DNA of 64,000 bases from Capitulum mitella (GCA_030062745.1 CP099841.1:33348368-33412367); one strand, 5' to 3'. Numbered from the stretch's first letter, positions 1-13,314 are shown. A program made the numbers and translations. Notes: generated by a model not told the origin, from the letters alone.

Positions 1-279
1 CTTTGCCTATGCGTTATTAGTCACAGCCATTGAGATTCAGGCCATTTCTCGGTCTCATGCAGTCGGCTATGAGAAAATATATATAGGGCGTAAATTGGCT
101 TACATATTATCTAAAACTAAAAATGAGACCAGTTTCGAGCTCTACTCGTCACAGGTTTTCCAACGGTATGCTTATTTTTATCGTGCGACCAACCGTTCGT
201 GAATTAGAGGGGGGACAGTCAACTGCCCCCCCCCCCCCCAGTCGCCGGTGTTCGGGACGGACCGACGGTCGTGCGCGGG
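1..279 (+). mobile_element. TTAA element family B, copy B1 (window-truncated right end)
   Basis: The right-hand end of a family B element, cut off by the window edge. It matches B2-B4 through the segments around tttcgagctctactcgtca and ttatttttatcgtgcgacca, the G/C-run palindrome at about 209-240, and the terminus accgacggtcgtgcgcggg followed by TTAA (280-283). It has no coding capacity. Confidence 0.8.
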
Positions 280-283
280 TTAA

Positions 284-1479
284 AGCGATCATAGTCATAA
301 TTCATTTTGCTGGTTTCATTGATGAAAAAATCATTTCCTTTCTCAATGAGCGGAACACCTGCCTGTAAGAATCAGATATCATTTTAACACTAGTAGAGTA
401 AAAAAAAAGCTGTCAATGAATTTCAGTGATCACTGACCTGACTCTGATCTCAAGAACATAAACGACCTCTAAATACAGCGATTGATCAGGTCGCTACAGA
501 AGCATGGGGTGCTAGCCGGAATGTTACAAAACTACTGCAGCGTAGACGGCAAACGACCTCTTCCGCGCTCTTTCTCTATGACCTGAGAGACCACCCGGTG
601 GCCGGAAAAAGGCAATGTAAATATCCTTCGAATCAGGAAAAAGACGCTCACGCTTTTGTTTTACCGTTCTACCATCATCAAGAAAGAAATGGATGGGGGT
701 GGCAATCACCCCCTTGTCTGGGGAGGGGAGCGAGGCGTAGGAGGGAATCTTTACGTTCGAGGGCGGAGGAGGGGGAGTTAAAATGCTAAGTTCCGGCGAG
801 GATTAATGGTCCTCAGGCTGCAGGTATTCACGGGCCTGCGATTGTGCTGACCGGAACAGGACACCCCGTCATGATTTGTAAATCCTCTCGTAGGGGGGAT
901 ATCATTGAAGCTTTTCAAAACAATTTCTGAAAGGATTTCTTCTGCCTCTGGGAAGTCCAGCAGATGTCTCTTCTATAGATATAGATTTCCTGCCATGCCG
1001 GGTTACATTTGATAATCTTGCTGATCCCAGTCGAAAGACTTTCTCGCTGATAGTGTTTCTGGTGTCCGCGATTCGCCGGAGTAGGGTATTCCTCCTTTAT
1101 AGTTGGAGAACCACTGGACGGGCTTTGGTTATCAGAAAGGTAATCGATATTCCTTCACGCTACCCCGAGAATAGTTCGCCAGTTGGAATCAGGTTTGTCA
1201 TATTAGCGAAGGTCACAGGTCAGGTTAAACGTACAAAATAAAACAAAATTGACCGAAGGGCTTCTGGCCGTTTCGTACCGAGAAGCGAACATGCAAAACG
1301 ACAACATAACCTCGCCACTCGAGGGAAACGAAAAACAGAGAGGAGAAAACAATGCCATGACTTTCTGGCGAACAGCATACTGATGACGATGCGGACTCTC
1401 ACGTTCCTCTTCCCGAAGTGGGTCGCGGTCAGACCACGACTCCATCAGCGCCTGTCGCCGTCATCGCCACAAGAGCCGT
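284..1479. other. Upstream intergenic stretch, no gene seen
   Basis: AT-moderate sequence with only short shadow ORFs on both strands; a purine-rich patch at about 715-785. No coding, RNA or repeat signal was recognised. Confidence 0.5.
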
Positions 1480-2059
1480 CCGGACTGGCCAGACTACACC
1501 GCCTGGCCCGACTTAGCTAGACCGGCGGCAGCTGGGTGGCCGCGGCTGACAGGGCGGCCCTGAAGGGGGGCCGCCACGCCCGCCGGGCACGCATCGCCAC
1601 CGCTCTGCACCGCCAACGCACAGAGCCGGACGCGGCGTATTTTTAGCGGCTGCCGGCTGCCGGCTGGCGCCGGTTGACGAGCCGGCGGCCAGGTGCGTAC
1701 TCGCTGCCGCAGGGCGCGCGTCTCGCTGTTGTGACGCACCGCGACGGGGCGCCGACAGTCGGCGTCACGCCCCGTGACGGCGCCGGCACGGCCGCCGGTC
1801 TCGGCGGCAGTCGGACGTCCGGGAGGGAGTCCGCCGGCCTGGAGGCGTCCGTCCGGGTCGCAGAGGCCTGCCGCGGCCGAGGCCGGCTTGGGGTGAAGGC
1901 GGCCGCCGCGGGTGCTGACCGGCTCGGGCGGAGGAACGGACGCGCAGACCCGGACCGGGGCGGACGTGCCTCGGGCGTGAGCTGTGTGAGGCCAGTGGAA
2001 CCATCGCCGGCTGATTATCGACCCCCGTTCGGTGTAATCGTCGTCGCGCTCCGCCGACG
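1480..2059 (+). promoter_or_regulatory. CpG-rich promoter/5' leader region of the stomatin-like gene
   Basis: Base composition changes sharply from AT-rich to CpG- and GC-rich near 1480 and stays so through exon 1 to about 3070. No TATA box is evident. Long ORFs on both strands here are composition shadows. The transcription start is not visible; placing the promoter here is inference from the CpG block directly upstream of the first ATG. Confidence 0.45.
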
Positions 2060-3042
2060 ATGAGGAAAGCGGGCAAGCGGGACGACTTCGGCGGCGGCGG
2101 CACCAAGAAGAAGCAGACCAAGGATGCGGGGCGGTTCGGTGCCAAAAAGCGCGACGACAAGGACACCTCGCGGCGCAAGCGAAGCGAGAGCGAGAGAACC
2201 CAAAAGTCCAAGTACTACCACAGCTCGCGCGCCTCCTTCGACGAGGGACCTCTGCGCCTGGCCACGACGTCGCCGTTCTCGGGCGACTCGCCGTTCTCCG
2301 GCTCGTCGCCGCTCTCGCCGACCTCGCCGTTCTCCGGCTCGAACCCGTTCGTCGAGGACACCTCGTTCCGGCGCATGCAGCTGCTGCTGGCGATGCAGGA
2401 CAACAAGAAGAAGAAAGCGGCTGGCGGACGCCTCCCTGAAGCGGCGGAGAAAGTCCTCGTTGCTGTTCGCCGGCGACGAGCGCTTCGCGTCGGACGAGGA
2501 GCGTCCCCCGGGCGAGGACGACCACCACCGCGACCACGGCACCGCCGGCCCGGAGGACCCGGAGTCGGCGTCGGAGGCGTTCCAGTTCCTGCCGATCGAG
2601 CGGGCCGCTCGCTCCGACACGCTGCCGAGGAGGGCTGCCCGGACGCCGCAGTCGCGCTTCTTCGTGGCCGAGCTGGGGCGGCACCAGCGCAGCGAGGTTC
2701 ACCTCGGTCCCGGAGATCGCGGCCGGCGGCCGCCGGCGCCGCTGGACGAGCCGGACGAGCCGCCGGACGAGCCGGACGGGCCGCCGGACGAGTCGGGCGG
2801 GCCGGTCTGCCCCGGCCGGGCCCGCTCCGTCTCGGGCGACTCTCTCCAGCTAGGTTCGGTGGCGGCCCACTCCAGCGGCGACCTGGACGCGCCCCTGCGG
2901 CCGCCGGCGACGGGACGCCACGCGCGACGCACGTCCGTCGCCAGCGACGACTCGGCGCCGCTCCCCATGGACGGACGGCCGGCGGCGGGCGGCGGCGGAC
3001 GGCGCCGGCTCGTGCGCCAGGACTCGCACTTCTCGAGGACAG
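2060..3042 (+). CDS. mec-2: Exon 1: N-terminal extension of the stomatin-like protein (frame change inside)
   Basis: The first ATG after an in-frame stop (TGA at 2012-2014) is at 2060. The frame from there is Lys/Arg-rich, then carries a repeat of the type SPFSGDSPFSGSSPLSPTSP, then DTSFRRMQLLLAMQDNKKKK. At about 2414-2416 the plausible reading moves by one base to ...KRLADASLKRRRKSS, continuing with acidic and Pro-rich segments (LDEPDEPPDEPDGPPDE) and basophilic-kinase-type sites (RRTS, RRLVRQDS). The exon ends at 3042 in CAG|GTCAGG with one base of a codon left over, which pairs exactly with the AG that opens exon 2 (G+AG = Glu). That phase match supports the downstream frame. An unbroken alternative frame from an ATG at 2124 exists, but its Arg-rich composition looks like a GC-rich shadow. 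No domain is recognised; the region is probably disordered. Confidence 0.62.
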
Positions 3043-4981
3043 GTCAGGCTAGCGCTGCGGCGCCGGCTGGAGCGGGAAGATTAACTTTCTTTCGGCCCCA
3101 GAGCAATGCAATTACTCGAATTAAATGGCGCGCCATTTCCCCTTTCTTCCGTGGGAGTTGCCTACGCGCTTTTCCGACGCGACTTGCGTTAAGCTATTTC
3201 GAAATTATGGATTTTTTTCGTCAACGCATTTCCACTTAAAACGATGCTACGGGTTTCAACAAAGCCTAGGCACACAGTGGGCGTGAGACGTTGGTATGTG
3301 CAAACGTACATACCAACGGATTGTTGATCAAGGTAATCAGCCGTTACCCGTGAGTTCCACTCAAACAGGCAGGCATTCAGAACAACGGTTCCGTCAGTTA
3401 TATCACTGCGTTCTCTCGCTTCGCTCGTTCTCTCCGCCTATATAATCTTAACACTCTCCTATTTCAACGCGATTTCTACCCATGTAATGGCGCAATAAGG
3501 CTTGATGATTTATCTCGGGACTGACGCCAGCATAAAACAGGTTGGCGGGAAATTAAATGGATCTGGATCAGCTGCTTTGCCGTTAACTTGGACTGCTATT
3601 TCTGTCCCTAATGACCACGTCGGTGTAATTAGCCCTGGGGGCGTGTGAAAATAGCCGCAAAGAATGCGTTGGGGCGTTTGGTGCCAAAGAGGCGATCCTG
3701 TCGCGGTCAAGAGCTCGGCGATGATGACCGACGACTTCAAAAACAGTAGTTTGTCACACTCCTCATTAACCATTAGCTCGCTTCACTTGGCAGGGCGCCA
3801 CGGGACCAGGAAATGCGTCGAAAATGCCAGCACCACCCAGGTGCGCTGTGTCGTCCGTCGCCTGCTGTGAGCGCTCCCCGTGCTCCTGCGTGACCTGGGT
3901 TCGAGATGGGTCGGTCTCCGTTTTGGCGGCAGTTCACGCACTGGCTGGTGTTGCTTCGCTGCCGAAAAAAGAGGAGGCCTGCGGAAATAATTAATTTGCT
4001 GGGCTTCTATCAGAGGCCTCTTGGATTGGAAATTAGGGGTACGAGACGAGCAAAAGTGTTCACCAGAAATTTAGTGGTTGGCCAGGAACGTATGCAACCA
4101 AACCACTGAACTGACGTGACGTTATTGAAAACCCACGATTTTCTTGTGCTTGCCAGGGAGTTTGGCAGATTAATGGAAAGAACACTTCTGCAAACCAGTT
4201 AACCATGGCAGAATGCATCGGCGTTACGTTTGTGAGTTTTCTGCTCATTTTAAACCAATTTTTCAGCTTAAAATCGTTTTCAAAGAGAGCATCGGGCACA
4301 AATGAACAGTGCAGTAAAGCGTAAGTTCTTATTCAAGACTTGGCAGACTTGTTAAGCCTCAAAGGCTTGCAAAAGACCATGCCGCTTCATAAACAACTGA
4401 GTTGTCGGACAGTCATTGGCGCATCAACGAAAAGTCTGTAAGCATTATCAAAATCATCAAAAGTGTATTCCAACGAGGAATGTATGCACATGGTATTGAC
4501 TTATCTTTGTTCTCAGGACCATGTTTAATCGGTATCCGTAGACAAAAACTCCGTTTACGTATTACCTCATTAAATCGACGGTTCAGAAACATTCCTTTAT
4601 GAACAGTCCAGAGCAACATTCCATGTCATTTCAAACACAGAGCAACACTGCGGCCGCATCAAACACAAAGCAACTGTTCGGCACCGAACCACGCTACTCG
4701 AAACAGACACAGGTTTTACGCCACCTGCACCACTTACACCCAGCATCACAGACCTCCTGCTCCATTCCACACATACAGCTGCCAACCTTCACTCAAGCCG
4801 CATTCGTCACCTCTGTTCGGTGCCAGCGATCGAACGCTCTCTCTCCATTGTTCCCGGAGCCAGCGATCAATCGAATGCCAGGAAACGCTGAAATTGGCAG
4901 TTGGCCTCTCTCGAGTCCTTCAAGTTTCTTCAAAGTTCTTTTTGGGGTCTCTTTGTGTTTTGCAATGGTCTCTTCGTTATG

Positions 4982-5012
<31 letters not shown>

Positions 5013-8000
5013 ATGTATACATTAATATATATATATAATTATCGGAGAAATCATGAGTATTTCCGTACCACTGGGAATATAAACGGCATTTTCAACGATA
5101 TAGAAGCCGGACGGGAAGCCAACGCCATCGTGTTTCCCGAAGCCAACGGGAAACACGATCTGGTACAGCCAGATATGAACCTTCATTTGCTGGAAGTTGT
5201 TAACAGAAGCGGTCAAAACTTCTTACTAACAAAGCCACTGATCAGTTGGAAATATGGTGGACAGAGACCGCCAAAACCTGTCAACGCAAAACCGAAACTT
5301 TATCCTAGATGACAAAGGAGGGATAAATACAACCCTACCCAGTTTCTCTCCGGGTCTATGTCACTTATTTTGCCAATCAGACGAATTTTGGTCTTCAGGT
5401 TGATCGGTTTGAATTCAGATCCAATGTCCCTCGGGTATGTATTCAAAATGATTGCGATAAGTCGGAGAATTTGAATTGTCTTACTTCTCCTATTTGTGTA
5501 TGCACAAGTGCTGCATTTTTCCACGACATAGCTGTGGAAAACACTTGTGATGCGTAAGGAGTACCTCCACCAGATGAAAACCAAAACAAGTCCGTGACAC
5601 GTAATAGCATGACAGGCTTCAGTGCACTTTTGGCTGAAGGGCTGTGTAAGTGACTGAGGCTGCATGCAGGACACAAAAGGTTGATTGACTGATTATTGGG
5701 GCTTAGGGGGCGCACCGACTTCGTGGTCATTCGGCGCCCATAACTAGCAGGGCACCAAAGGCATGCGAGGAAACGAGTTATAAAAAAGCCGGTTATAGAT
5801 GAAACAATGCTAAGCATGTTTTCCGCACGACACGAAGGAAATGAGAAGTAAAGGAATTTCCCAAGTGCACAGGGAAGATGTCATTAGTTGCTCAATGATC
5901 TTTTAATTTTTGCTGCGTGAAACGAACAAACGACAAAATCAGACCACAATGAAATGCTCTGAATTTCTCTGTTCTTATTACCAGTGAGGTGTTTGGCAGG
6001 TTACTCATTACTCCGCTGCCGGTAACCACCATTCTGGAATTGATGCGAAAGTTGCACTGTGACTGTGAGATGCACTGTGAGATGTAAACATTTCTCTATG
6101 TTATTGAGAGTTGAACGTTACTTCGCTCTACGTCGCTTCGTGAGACTGATGTGAATATTACCTTGCAAGATTGGTGCAAACGTGGCTCTATGGCACTGAT
6201 GCAAACGTTAGTCTGTGGGGTTGACGGAAACGTTAGTCTGTGAGACTGTTGCAAACGTTGCCATGTACGATTGACGCGAACGTTGCTGGTCTGTTGGCAG
6301 AGGACCCGGAGGGCCCCGGATGCTGCTCTTACGTCCTGACACTCTTCTCCTATCTCCTCATCATATGTACGCTGCCGTTCTCTCTCTGCTTTTGCGTCAA
6401 GGTGAGTTGACTTCGGTGGGACAGCCAAAGCATGACCGCGCGCATTGGATGCTACTGCTGATGTCCGAGTCGGCAATGAATTTCCGGCGTCAGTTGGGCT
6501 AAGACCAGGTTTAGAAAGAGTACATTATTCTGATTTCAAATATTCTAATATTCTTCACCTTCGAGGGTGTCTCCTTTATGTCATCTTGAAATGTAGCCCC
6601 GGAAAAACACCGCCTCAAGGTAAACTCAAATGTGACGTCACATGTGGGTGGAGGTGGCTGAGGGACCCGAAGGAAAAAGGGCACGCTATGATTCAGCGTA
6701 GTTTTGCTCACAACAGGTGACCGACCGCAGTTCTGAATTCGGCGATATGAACTGAAAAATTGGCTTATCCTGAAGTCATCGGTTCGGCTGATACCGACAG
6801 AATTTTTGAAAGCTTACTTCTTAAATGGACAGAGTTAGTAGGTAGATAGGTTGAGAGTGCATGTTGATGGACAGAAAAGAGGTGGGGATGGACAAAAACC
6901 TGTCATATGGGACATTTTTACACTCTTTACCCACAGGTCACCTCCAAATATCGGATGTACATGAATATGAATTTAACATCTAAAAGAACTCCCATGTTTC
7001 GGTTTAACTGTTCGCAATGAGGTCTGAATGAGAAAAAAAAAACATTGGACGGCATATTTTAAACCAATCATGCAGAACCTTTTCGTATCGTTATCTCCAG
7101 GCAATCAAATTTTTACACCAGTTCATTGTTATGGGTGCGTGCGGCTTCCTTGGAAGTCAACATTGATTCGTTTGTCGCCAATTTGACAAACTACGATGCA
7201 GGGCTTCCCGGCGTCGGTCAGTCCTCCCTCAGCTTCCGGCCTGGCTAGTGTGACGTCACCCCTGACCGGACGGCAGGTGGCCTGGCTAGTGTGACGTCAC
7301 CCCTGACCGGACGGCAGGTGGCCTGGCTAGTGTGACGTCACCCCTGACCGGAAGGCAGGTGGCCTGGCTAGTGTGACGTCACCCCTGACCGGACGGCAGG
7401 TGGCCTGGCTAGTGTGACGTCACCCCTGACCGGACGGCAGGTGGCCTGGCTAGTGTGACGTCACCCCTGACCGGACGGCAGGTGGCCTGGCTAGTGTGAC
7501 GTCACTCCAGGCTGAGTGTCGAGCGGTCGTTTCAGGTGGTCCAGGAGTACGAACGAGCCGTGATCTTCCGGCTGGGTCGGCTTCTACAGGGTGGTGCCAA
7601 GGGACCTGGCATCTTTTTCGTCGCGCCCTGCATCGATTCGTTCAAGAACGTGGACCTGCGCACCGTTTCGTACGACGTGCCGCCACAGGAGGTGGGTGGT
7701 GACCGCAAGAACACTCGTCGGTCGGACGTGGACTCGTTCTGTGGCCCCTGCTGTAGTTCTTCCGCATTACAGCGCCAGTTAAAGTGCTTTTTCATCCAAA
7801 GGAGTGATAAAATCTGGCCTGTTGTATTGAGAAGAAACAGTCTTTTTATCATTAGTTTTATGTATTTTGTTAAATAATGGTTAAAAATAATCTATTAGAT
7901 ATTATTCCCACTGATATCATAAATTACTATTACATGACTTTCAAATGTAATATTTATTACCCCTCTACCGCGTAGAGTAAAAACTTATGACGCGTCATCT

Positions 8001-11000
8001 CGTCTCAGGCGGCTAGCCACGCCTGTAACTGTAGCCACTGGAAAAGGACAAGTAGTTGCATTACGCTCACTTAGTATATCTTAACATTTTTTATACATTG
8101 CCCGCTCCCAGTAGATGTCTACACGCCAGCTGACATAAGTCGTTACAGACTGTGTGATACTAATGCAGTCTCCGCTTTCTAACGCACTAAAACAGTTTCA
8201 GACGCCATTAGCCAGTGTATTTCGAAAGTCCTGTGGTCATACCGAAGCCGCACAGCAACTCGTTGGAAAATACACAGGTTATCTCGGGCCAGGCTAAGAT
8301 GGCCAAAATTCCTAGCCCAAGAGTGCCAGGATGATACTGACTTCTGTTGCGTTGACCTTTCTTGGTGTGATGCATACCAAGCTGAAATTGGCGTCAAAGA
8401 CACCAGGCGTCATTCATCTAGAGTATCATTACGACGGAGGCCAAAGGCCGAGTGAATCTTACGTCAATTAACAAAAAAAGCAAACTGGGCAGCACGGTCA
8501 TCATGATTTCTGGAGGCTAATAACATTGTAAGAACTGGACACAAAATCATGAAATTTTCACCACAATCTCTAAATTTTATTAAGTGCATTCGCAACGCGT
8601 CAGCCGGCAGACTATCTTCCACATAATTATTCCGGAACTAATGTTCTCCCTCAGACCTATTTTTCCATGAGTGTTTTTGAACAGCTCAGTAATGCCAGCG
8701 AACAATATCAAGGGTGCCCGTGACGTTTAAACCTTAAACATGCAGTGCTTCGGATAAAAAATACTGCAATGGATCGATAAATATCCTTCTGTAGCGCGAA
8801 ATGCATAAAGAGAAAATAATGGTGCAACGAGCGACAAGGTAGGCCTGGCCCATCCTACGACCCACAAGACGTTTCAGTGGTATGATGAAGATGGTCAATT
8901 TCTCTCTCATCGACCTCAGTGACTGATGCAAACATCCTTGTTTTCTGAGAACACAGAGATCTCACGAGACTAGCTGAGACATCCTCCCGGCCCCTCACCA
9001 TCCTAAACGGTACCGCTCCAGCGGTGAAGTCGCAGCAGCTGTCAACGCCTCCCCATTCGCAGGACGAACGGCATGTTGATTTCACCGTTCGTTTCGGCCG
9101 GTAAATGTTTTGACAGCTCCTCCGTGGCTCGTGCCGCTGAGCCGGTGCTGGTTGGCGTCAGCAGAACAGCGTCCGGGAGCTGCTGAAAAAGCGCCAGCGG
9201 GGAACATTGATGCAGCGTGATTGTGTTATGTCACGTAATCATTCAACCGTTTTGAGGGTCCGTTTGATGGATGACTCTGAGATGACAACATGGCTGTGGC
9301 CACCGCCGTGGCCTGTTGGATAACGAGTCGGACAGCAGAGTTCGGTGCATGGCAGGCACTAGGTTCGAAGCCCAGAACGGGGACCTGTATTTGACCCTAG
9401 ATTGAAAAGGTCAGCCAGTAACGTGGCGGCCTTATCGTGGAGTTGCACGGCACAATAAAGGTCATCCACCGCCTCTTGGTTTGGCATCTGGGGCAAAATT
9501 GCTCTAGGACTCCTGAACATGGGACTTGATTTACAACGCTCTGCCTGATTAACGCGGATGATGGATTTCTCTCATCGTCTGCAGAATTGCACGACGTCGG
9601 CCCGCAGCTCATGCTCGCATTCCTGGCTCTGAGGGCTGCCCGGGCCGACCTGAGGGTCTCCCGGACCGTCTGCGGCCGCCCGCCGCCTCGGTCGGACAGG
9701 GCCGCGGGCCGGTGAGGCGGGGCGCACCAGGTGGCGTCAGTCGCCGACGCTGAGATACGGGCGCGGCCGCCGACAGCTTGGCGGCGGCGGCCGGATCTGC
9801 GCCCGCCCGCAGCCCCAGCCCTGAGCCCGCACCGACTCCGGCCGCGCTGGCAGCCGCCGGGGCGCGCCAGATCCGGGCAAATCCGGCCCCGCAGATCGGA
9901 AATTGTGGCTCTTGGCCGCGATCCAGGCGCAAGCAACTGAATAGCGCTGTGCGGCGAGCCGCGGGTTGCCAGGGCCCGACGTGGCTTGCTGAACTCTGCA
10001 ATGGAAACGTCCTTCTGGCGGCAGTCGTATCGCTCATGAAAGATCGGCGAGGAAACGTGAGGAATTCTCATAAAGGAAAACAGGGCCATATTTTGCTGTT
10101 CCGTGCGACCTCAGAACCATGCAATTTCATACGAAATATCTCGTGGCCTTCATGGCGCGACCACGATATGGGCTTACCGTTTGGCCGGCCTCCGAGAGGC
10201 TTGAGCACGGCTGAATGAGCTCTGTAAAGAGTGCCCGTTCACGGACGGCTCTGTGTCCGAGTGTCGTCCGTTAAAGGTTTTTTCCCTGGTCAGTACGCGC
10301 TGGATCGTGTTTCACAGCGGTTGTACACGGCTACTGATTCACCGAACGGTTCGCCTGCACATTCACATACGAGTCGTGCGTCGACGAAATGTTTATGCAT
10401 GTTAAATCCGCGCTTCTTCTTATCGCACGGATATGTTTCTGACATGTCATGTTTATCCATCCATACATGTTTATTCACACGAACAGTAAACGCCAATGGC
10501 GCAGTACAAAAAGGAGTGTAAAAACAAAGGTGGAGAGAACGACAAAGGGAACAACGGAGCAGTGGAAACATGCTACATACAAATTAAGGCTACGCACCGA
10601 TATGAGAAAACAAGAATAAGAGAAAACACGCAGGTACACAGGCCAAAATCAGAAACAAAGACAGCAGGGAAAATAGGAAAAAACGGCGGACTTAGCAAAT
10701 ATTTCAACAGGCACGAAAGATCTGCGAGCACGAGGCGCTGGTAGCAGCCGGTCTCTGTCCCACCGAACTCTCAGCCAGTCTCAGTCGTTCAGTCGTTCAG
10801 TCGTCCTCCGTGTCCTCCGGCTGTCCTTTTTGAATATCGCCAGTTCGTGGATCTGTGGTGCGGTGCGGAATGCACTTGCATGTACTGGCGTTTGAACATC
10901 AGGTGTATGTGTGATGATGATGCCAACCAACGTGGGCAAGCTGTCACTGGCGCGTACTCGATGATGAGCCGATATTCTCCAATGGAAGTGCAATGACGTT

Positions 11001-13249
11001 TTCCTGCAATCTGATTTTTCTGTGCTTTCTTTTACTACCTCTGGTTTATTGCTTTTCAAATTTGGTGAAACAAGTTACAAACCAGACATGAACACAACGA
11101 AGAAAAACACATTTGCACCAAATGTCTTAAATCTTAATCGGTAAGGCCTCAAGCACCAAAAAAACAAACAAACCAATTAACCGAAACCCCTTACTACTCT
11201 AAATCTATCTAGTCCGACTGTCTCAATCGGGGAAGTCTCTAGCAGGGCTGTTTGGTGACCATATGCCGTACAATAAGTTTTTCTTTTTCCTCCTCAGATT
11301 CTAAGCAAGGACAGCGTCACTGTGTCTGTGGCCGCCGTCATATATTTCCGGGTCATTGACCCGGTGATGTCAGTCACCTGCATAGACCACTACAGGTGAG
11401 TCTACCCACATCCTCCGGTCGCTGACCCGGTGATACCAGTGACCTGAACTAAATTCACAGGCGAATTGATGGGTAAGATCCTGGCCATGGACCCGATAAT
11501 GTCAGTCACCTCCACGAAATGCTTCGGGCGGAGCATTCCACGGACTGAATTTTCAGGATCCGGTCCAATCCTGTCCGTGAAGTCTTGTGTCCAATCCAAT
11601 CGCAACCCGCCTTTTGCAAAATTTCTGAATCCGGTCCGGTCTAGTCGGTGATTGCAAAAATATGCTGATAAGTATCCACGCCAGTAAGTGTTTGCTTCTA
11701 TCATCATTAACAGACAAATGTGACACATCTAATTATGTTTCATTTCTCATCTTTCAACAAGATCAATATATGTCTTTTGACTGGCAGCAAAAATCATGTC
11801 CAGTTAGCGTCTTTTGAAATTTACCTAATTTATTTTCACTCCGTCCAATCCGTGTGGCCTGGCAAAGTCCAAGATCCGGTCCGGTCTTAGTCCATGTGTT
11901 ACTTGAATTTTCCGGTCCGGTCCAGTGCGGTCCGCGGATCAACCAGCGATCCGCCATTTTGTCCAATCCGTGAAGCGCTCTTTCTTCGGGGAATTCGTGC
12001 AAAACATGCAGGTCATTGATTCGGTGGTCAACGTTGCAACGTTTGTATGTAACGTTGCAATGAGGCTCACCAGTTTCTTTGCATCATATCTATTAGCTTG
12101 CTGTGTACCTGAAATATCGTTTTCTCCTCCACCTTGTCCTGCGCCCCAAAGCCGATGTCACCGCCCCCCCCCCCCCAATGCTCACGATGCGCATTAGGAC
12201 GCTCCGACCGAGACAAATGATGTCCCGTCACCTGCTCCGTCCGCCTGTCGTAATTGTGCAGACTGCATGCTGGTTCCGTGCGGTACGCCATCGCGAGCGG
12301 CGGCGTCGTTAATAACGAGTCTGGCTCGCAGTTACCTTCAGCCTGGCCGTCAGCGATCATAGAGATGATTGTGGCCGGCCGGAGCGTACAGCCTTTATCG
12401 CACGGGATACCAGCGGACGAGGCCGACTGGGCCGTACGTGATGTGGTCCAGGCAGGGTATCCGAGCCGCTTCTGCGGGGATTCCCCGCCTGGCGGCGAGC
12501 TACACGATATCCAGCTTTCGGACTAATACCACGCATGGACTCGGCCACGAGGATCGACCGCCAATATCTCGCTCGGCTGCGCCCGGTCCGCCTCATTGGC
12601 GCGTTATCCGCCGGGCCAATGTTTCTCATTTCCTTTCCGACCGTTTGGGTCGAAGCGTGATGTGGTCGCTGAATCGATAGCAGTGGTCTAGTGCACTGGC
12701 GCCGGGGGATGCAAAGTGTTTTCTGGTGCCAGTTGATATCGATTAGACGCTGCAGGGACGCTGATCATACGCCGCTCATTGATTTGTCCGATTTCGAAAA
12801 CAGGCGTGAGGTAGGACATTCTTCGTGTCGAAGCTGGCCGGACTGATGACTTGAGTTTCCCACGCGGAGTCCACGTTCTGAGGCCACAGCTCATTCTGCC
12901 CCGCTCAGGGAATTGCAGCACGTCCAATTTGTCCGATACGTGGAGCCTAATCACCGTCGGGGCGCCATGAGCCCTCTCGGGGCACGGACGACGACCTTAC
13001 GACGGCGAAACTGGACAGCAAGGACCCTTGGGAGGCACCGGTGTACCTTTGGGTTGGCGCTCCGGCACGGGGCGCGTACATCGCGTGGAGCCAGTGCCTC
13101 TCTCTCTCTCTGTTCTCCTCTCCCTCCCCTCTCCCTCTTTTTCTTTCCTTCCTTTCTCTTTGTCTCCCTCTCTCTGTCCTCTCTCCCTCTCTCTCTCCCT
13201 CCTCTCTCTATCTTCTCTCTGTCCCCTCTCTCTCCCCTCGCTTTCTCCC

Positions 13250-13314
<65 letters not shown>

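Larger units (their letters stand above)
3043..6300 (+). other. Intron 1 of the stomatin-like gene
   Basis: GT-AG intron of about 3.3 kb. It holds a TA-rich microsatellite (4983-5036), a short retroelement tail (5681-5740, minus) and a 25-bp tandem array at its 3' end. The rest shows only shadow ORFs and no recognised gene. Confidence 0.8.
7692..11297 (+). other. Intron 3 of the stomatin-like gene
   Basis: About 3.6 kb, GT-AG. It contains a tRNA-like SINE head (about 9305-9390) and a CpG-rich block (about 9590-9990). Frames in the CpG block are open on both strands and show no recognisable protein. Confidence 0.8.

Noticed and set aside
1494-2702. 402-codon minus-strand ORF over exon 1
   Set aside because: Arg/Pro/Ala-rich GC shadow. 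The plus strand has the splice-phase match and better composition.
2124-3239. Uninterrupted plus-strand ORF as the true exon 1 start
   Set aside because: Its first third is Arg/Ser low-complexity, while the ATG-2060 frame gives patterned sequence there. Kept only as an alternative.
7238-7506. Regular 41-bp repeats considered as a CRISPR-like array
   Set aside because: The units are contiguous with no variable spacers, and the context is a eukaryotic intron.
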